64,000 nt of DNA from contig NZ_JBHUHP010000001.1 of assembly GCF_042682525.1 (NCBI RefSeq), positions 372,001 to 436,000 on the forward strand, given 5' to 3'. Source of the stretch: Blastococcus_B deserti. GTDB taxonomy: Bacteria > Actinomycetota > Actinomycetes > Mycobacteriales > Geodermatophilaceae. A model generated the notes under the pieces. The model saw nothing but the letters and a program-made list of their open reading frames with translations. It searched no databases and was not told the DNA's origin. This document shows, one piece after another, positions 61,282 through 64,000 of the stretch. How positions within the stretch are numbered: position 1 is the first letter of the stretch; each line of letters starts with the position of its first letter. A program made the translations under genes and the position numbers.

Positions 61282-61505
61282 GGACCCATCCTTCGTGGCC
61301 TCGGGTCCCGGGTGGGACGGCCTTCGGTGCCTGAGGAAGTGCTCAGCCTCCGCGCCGAGGATCGTCCTCGTCACGCGGGTGGCGCGTCGGGCTCGTCCTC
61401 GCAGACTATCGGCGGGGGGCGTTGCTCAGCGAGACCATGGGGTCGCAGAACTCATCCTGACGCGATCAGTTGGTCGCGCGGGCGCGCGTCGGCGAGAGTG
61501 GCGGC

Positions 61506-62513
61506 ATGACGTCCTCACTCGTGCAGCGGCTCGCCTCCGGCGCACCCCTCGGCGATCCCCCCGCTGTGGTGGACGTGCACGGATCTGCCCCGCCGAACCC
61601 TCCCGAGCAGTTGCAGGTGCAGTTCGTCGGCTTGTCGTTCGAGGAGGCGTACGCCGAGGCCGAGGCTTTCGTGACGGCCGTGGCGGAGGAACTGCGCGCC
61701 TGCGGGCACCCGGGGCTCCGGGGCAGCAGGGTCCTGGACTTCGGGTGCGGCTGGGGCCGGATCAGCCGGCTGCTCCTGTCCGAGGTGCCGCCGCAGCAGC
61801 TGTTCGCCGTGGACGTCGACGGGGAGATGACCGCCCTGGTCAACGTGTCGCTGCCCGGCATCAACGCCATGACCGTGCCCGTGACGCCGCCGACCGTTCT
61901 CCGTGACGCGTCCATGGACGTCGTCGTGGCTTTCAGCGTCTTCTCCCACCTCTCCCGTGCTGCCCACGAGGCCTGGGCGAGAGAGCTCGCGCGCGTGGTG
62001 CGTCCCGGCGGCATCGTCGCGATCACCGTGCTCGGCGAGGAGTTCATCGACCTGGTGGAAGGTGCTCAGCAGCTCGTGAGGCGTGGCGCTGCCGACGACT
62101 TCGCGGCGTCCATGGCCACGGTCTTCGCCGACGTCCCGGCGGCCCGCGCCGGGTTCAGGGCCGACCGCCTGCAGTTCGGCGCCACGGGGGGCGGAGGGGT
62201 GCGAACCGAGGACTACTACGGGTGGGCGGCGGTGCCACGTCGCTTCGTGGAACGCGTCTGGGGTGACAACGGCATGGAGGTCGTCCGCTGGCGGCCCAGC
62301 GGCGAGCTGTTCTCCCAGGGCCTCGTGGTCCTCGTCCGGTCCGGCGACGATGCGGCAGCCAGGGCAGTCCGCCGCGCCCGCCGCGCGGTCAGGCACCGCG
62401 CGGAGGTGGCGGTGGAGCGCCTCCGGCGGAGGGCTCCCGCACCGCTGGTCGCGGTCGCCCGGCGGTTCCGCGGCGCGCCGGGGACGGGGACGGGGACGGC
62501 GGATCAGCTGTAG
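61506..62513 (+). CDS. Class I SAM-dependent methyltransferase
   Basis: A 335-residue protein. ATG 61506 is the better start; GTG 61470 adds 12 residues. VLDFGCGWGRISRLLL is motif I for SAM, FAVDVDGEM motif II, and SVFSHLSRAAHEAWARELAR, then VRPGGIVAITV, complete the fold. The C-terminus is Arg-rich. Transcribed divergently from the other methyltransferase gene across 224 bp that should hold both promoters. Its 3' end overlaps the convergent WbsX-like gene by 10 bp. Confidence 0.84.
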   Translation: MTSSLVQRLASGAPLGDPPAVVDVHGSAPPNPPEQLQVQFVGLSFEEAYAEAEAFVTAVAEELRACGHPGLRGSRVLDFGCGWGRISRLLLSEVPPQQLFAVDVDGEMTALVNVSLPGINAMTVPVTPPTVLRDASMDVVVAFSVFSHLSRAAHEAWARELARVVRPGGIVAITVLGEEFIDLVEGAQQLVRRGAADDFAASMATVFADVPAARAGFRADRLQFGATGGGGVRTEDYYGWAAVPRRFVERVWGDNGMEVVRWRPSGELFSQGLVVLVRSGDDAAARAVRRARRAVRHRAEVAVERLRRRAPAPLVAVARRFRGAPGTGTGTADQL

Positions 62514-64000
62514 GCGACGTCCCGGAGCGCCAGCAGGAAGCTCCTCCCGTGTCGATCGGTCGGCTCCAGGACGGCCGCCTCGGCCCACTCGTTCCAGGCG
62601 TTCACGAAGATCAGCCGGCGGTCCGGGTCCCGGTCGGTCACCGCGCGGGCCAGCGCCTGCAGCCACCGGTGGAAGACGTAGGGATTGGCCCCGAACCAGA
62701 AGTCGCTGCTCAGCTGCCGTCGGGCAGTGTTGTCGAAGGTGACCATCGCCCCCGGGAAGTGGTTCGGGTTGTCGTCCCGGGCGGCCCGGGCTGCAGCGTC
62801 GTCCGCCAGCGCGGGATAGCTCATGGCGTTGCCGTGGAAGTCGTGCCGCATGTGCAGGTCCATCCGGTCGATGCCCTTCCACAGCATGTTGTGCGGCGGG
62901 AACTCCATGGAACCGTCCAAGCCGTGCGACGCGGCGTCGTCGAGGCCCTGCATGCTGTGCCCCACGTCCACGTGCAGGAGGAACAGCTCGCCGATACCCT
63001 TCTGCCGGGCGATCTCCCGCCAGCGCCGCGCGACCCGGGCGAAGTCAGGCATCTGGGCGGGCCGGTAGACCGCCAGGATCTTCTTGCCCTCGACGGTCAT
63101 GTACCGCGGGTCGGCGAGGAAGTCCGCCACGTCCTCGATGAACTGCTCAGCGGGCACGCGGTCATAGTCCTGCGCCAGCAGGATGTCCTGCGAGTTCCCG
63201 TCCCAGCGTCGGGTCCAGTTCTCGTTGGCCCACATCAAGCAGAACGGGAACTCGAGGTCGCTGGCCAGGAGCGCCTCGATCGGGCGGTGGAGCAGCCGCT
63301 TGCCCGCGAACCAGTAGTAGTAGTACATGAAGCCCTCGATCCCGGCGAAGGACGCGAGCTGGGCCTGTGCGCGGCGGACCTCGTCCGAGCGCAGGTCGTA
63401 GAAGCCCAGGTCGGTGGGCAGCCGCGGCTGGTAGTGGCCGTGGAAGACCGGCCGGGTCGTCGTGACGTTCGTCCACTCCGTGAACCCCGTTCCCCACCAC
63501 TCGTCGTTCTCCGGGGTGGGATGGAACTGCGGGAGGTAGAAGGGGACGAACCGCGCGCGGGCTCGCAGCGGCCGGCCGTCGAAGTCCTGGTGGCTTCCCG
63601 GCACCGCCGGCCGGGGGAGCAGGCTGCGCTCGACGGTGGACAGACCGGCCTCCGTGGTGAGTACCCCGATCAGACGCTCGACCGCGTGCGCCGTCGTGCC
63701 GTTGACCTGTCCGCGTTCCTCCTCGAAGTCCGCTTCCGTCATCAGCAGCGCGCGCAGGCCCTGGAGCACGATGCCCCGGCACCAGTACATCGAGCCGGCC
63801 GGGAAGGTCAGCGAGTCGTCGTCGAGCCAGAACTCGAGTCGCCGCGCCAGCTCCCGTGCGTTGCGCTGGTTGTCACCCCAGAACTCGGGGCCGAGCACGC
63901 TGCCGTCGGCGGTGACGACCCCCAGGCCGGGATCGCTGCGGAAGGCGTCGAGAATGACCTCGACGTTCGTGCGGTTGCCGAGCAGCTGCTCCAGGAAGCC
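62504..64000 (-). CDS. RgpF/WbsX-like polysaccharide protein, 5' end cut by window edge
   Basis: About 498 C-terminal residues are visible; the reading frame is open to position 64000, so the start lies outside. The visible N-terminal ~100 residues (FLEQLLGNRTNVEVILDAF, FPAGSMYWCRGIVL) resemble the tail of RgpF rhamnan synthesis proteins. The rest is a WbsX/GH99-like domain: FVPFYLPQFHPTPENDEWWG, FTEWTNV, WANENWTRRWDG, VNAWNEWAEAAVLEP. WbsX domains are found in O-antigen and rhamnan loci and are variously annotated as glycosyltransferase or glycosidase. This fusion supports a rhamnose-containing surface polymer. Confidence 0.88.
   Translation of the reverse strand, partial: GFLEQLLGNRTNVEVILDAFRSDPGLGVVTADGSVLGPEFWGDNQRNARELARRLEFWLDDDSLTFPAGSMYWCRGIVLQGLRALLMTEADFEEERGQVNGTTAHAVERLIGVLTTEAGLSTVERSLLPRPAVPGSHQDFDGRPLRARARFVPFYLPQFHPTPENDEWWGTGFTEWTNVTTTRPVFHGHYQPRLPTDLGFYDLRSDEVRRAQAQLASFAGIEGFMYYYYWFAGKRLLHRPIEALLASDLEFPFCLMWANENWTRRWDGNSQDILLAQDYDRVPAEQFIEDVADFLADPRYMTVEGKKILAVYRPAQMPDFARVARRWREIARQKGIGELFLLHVDVGHSMQGLDDAASHGLDGSMEFPPHNMLWKGIDRMDLHMRHDFHGNAMSYPALADDAAARAARDDNPNHFPGAMVTFDNTARRQLSSDFWFGANPYVFHRWLQALARAVTDRDPDRRLIFVNAWNEWAEAAVLEPTDRHGRSFLLALRDVAYS

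Noticed and set aside
60367..61374. Start of the zinc-ribbon methyltransferase at 61374
   Set aside because: ATG 61281 has a properly spaced GAAGGA, and the extra 31 residues show no family similarity.

Overview
The window is chromosomal DNA from a very GC-rich actinobacterium. Many genes start with GTG, adjacent genes often overlap by 4 bp (ATGA or GTGA), and a TANNNT -10 box often sits 6-8 bp before the start codon, which suggests leaderless mRNAs. The gene set includes mutA-mutB-meaB, accA3-maf-accE-accD, DprE1/DprE2 arabinose genes and an LpdA-type quinone reductase. Together these suggest an actinomycete of the Geodermatophilaceae type. That family assignment is inferred from gene content and style, not from a search.

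Layout. 1-8.8 kb: purine nucleoside phosphorylase (cut by the window edge), a small secreted protein, a YbdK-type carboxylate-amine ligase, an M20 amidohydrolase, then methylmalonyl-CoA mutase (mutA, mutB) and its GTPase chaperone meaB. 8.75-9.86 kb: a frameshifted AbiEi/DUF559-like gene lying exactly between two 56-bp inverted repeats. 9.9-17.7 kb: gamma-glutamylcyclotransferase, lpdA, and two tandem paralogous secreted zinc metalloproteases, one membrane-anchored and one carrying eight C-terminal repeats. 17.7-22.1 kb (minus): acyl-CoA carboxylase genes and maf. 22.2-25.9 kb: a four-gene decaprenyl-phospho-arabinose block (PAP2 phosphatase, UbiA-family DPPR synthase, dprE1, dprE2). 25.9-41.3 kb: birA, PH-domain protein, sbcD-sbcC, GtrA, purK-purE, a polytopic membrane protein, acyl-CoA dehydrogenase, cyclase, DUF1028 protein, TIGR03089 protein and an LCP transferase. 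41.3-42.5 kb: a 1.2-kb gap with no convincing gene.

42.5-64 kb is a surface-polysaccharide and cell-wall locus. It opens with a seven-gene overlapping operon (FAD oxidoreductase, GtrB-like protein, sugar epimerase, TIM-barrel isomerase, GT2, GtrA, DUF2142 protein). A PGRP-type amidase and a SpoIID-type protein follow, 1 nt apart. The rest are glycosyltransferases, methyltransferases and a truncated RgpF/WbsX-like protein.

The strongest candidate for an undescribed system is a ~105-residue extracellular module present 17 times in three different secreted enzymes: eight copies in the second metalloprotease, four in the amidase and five in the SpoIID protein. Each copy has G-W-x-x-D, VHVxVDG, RPDV, HGF, a CxYAI cysteine and an LGC cysteine. 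Linking it to the nearby polysaccharide locus as a wall-glycan targeting domain is inference.
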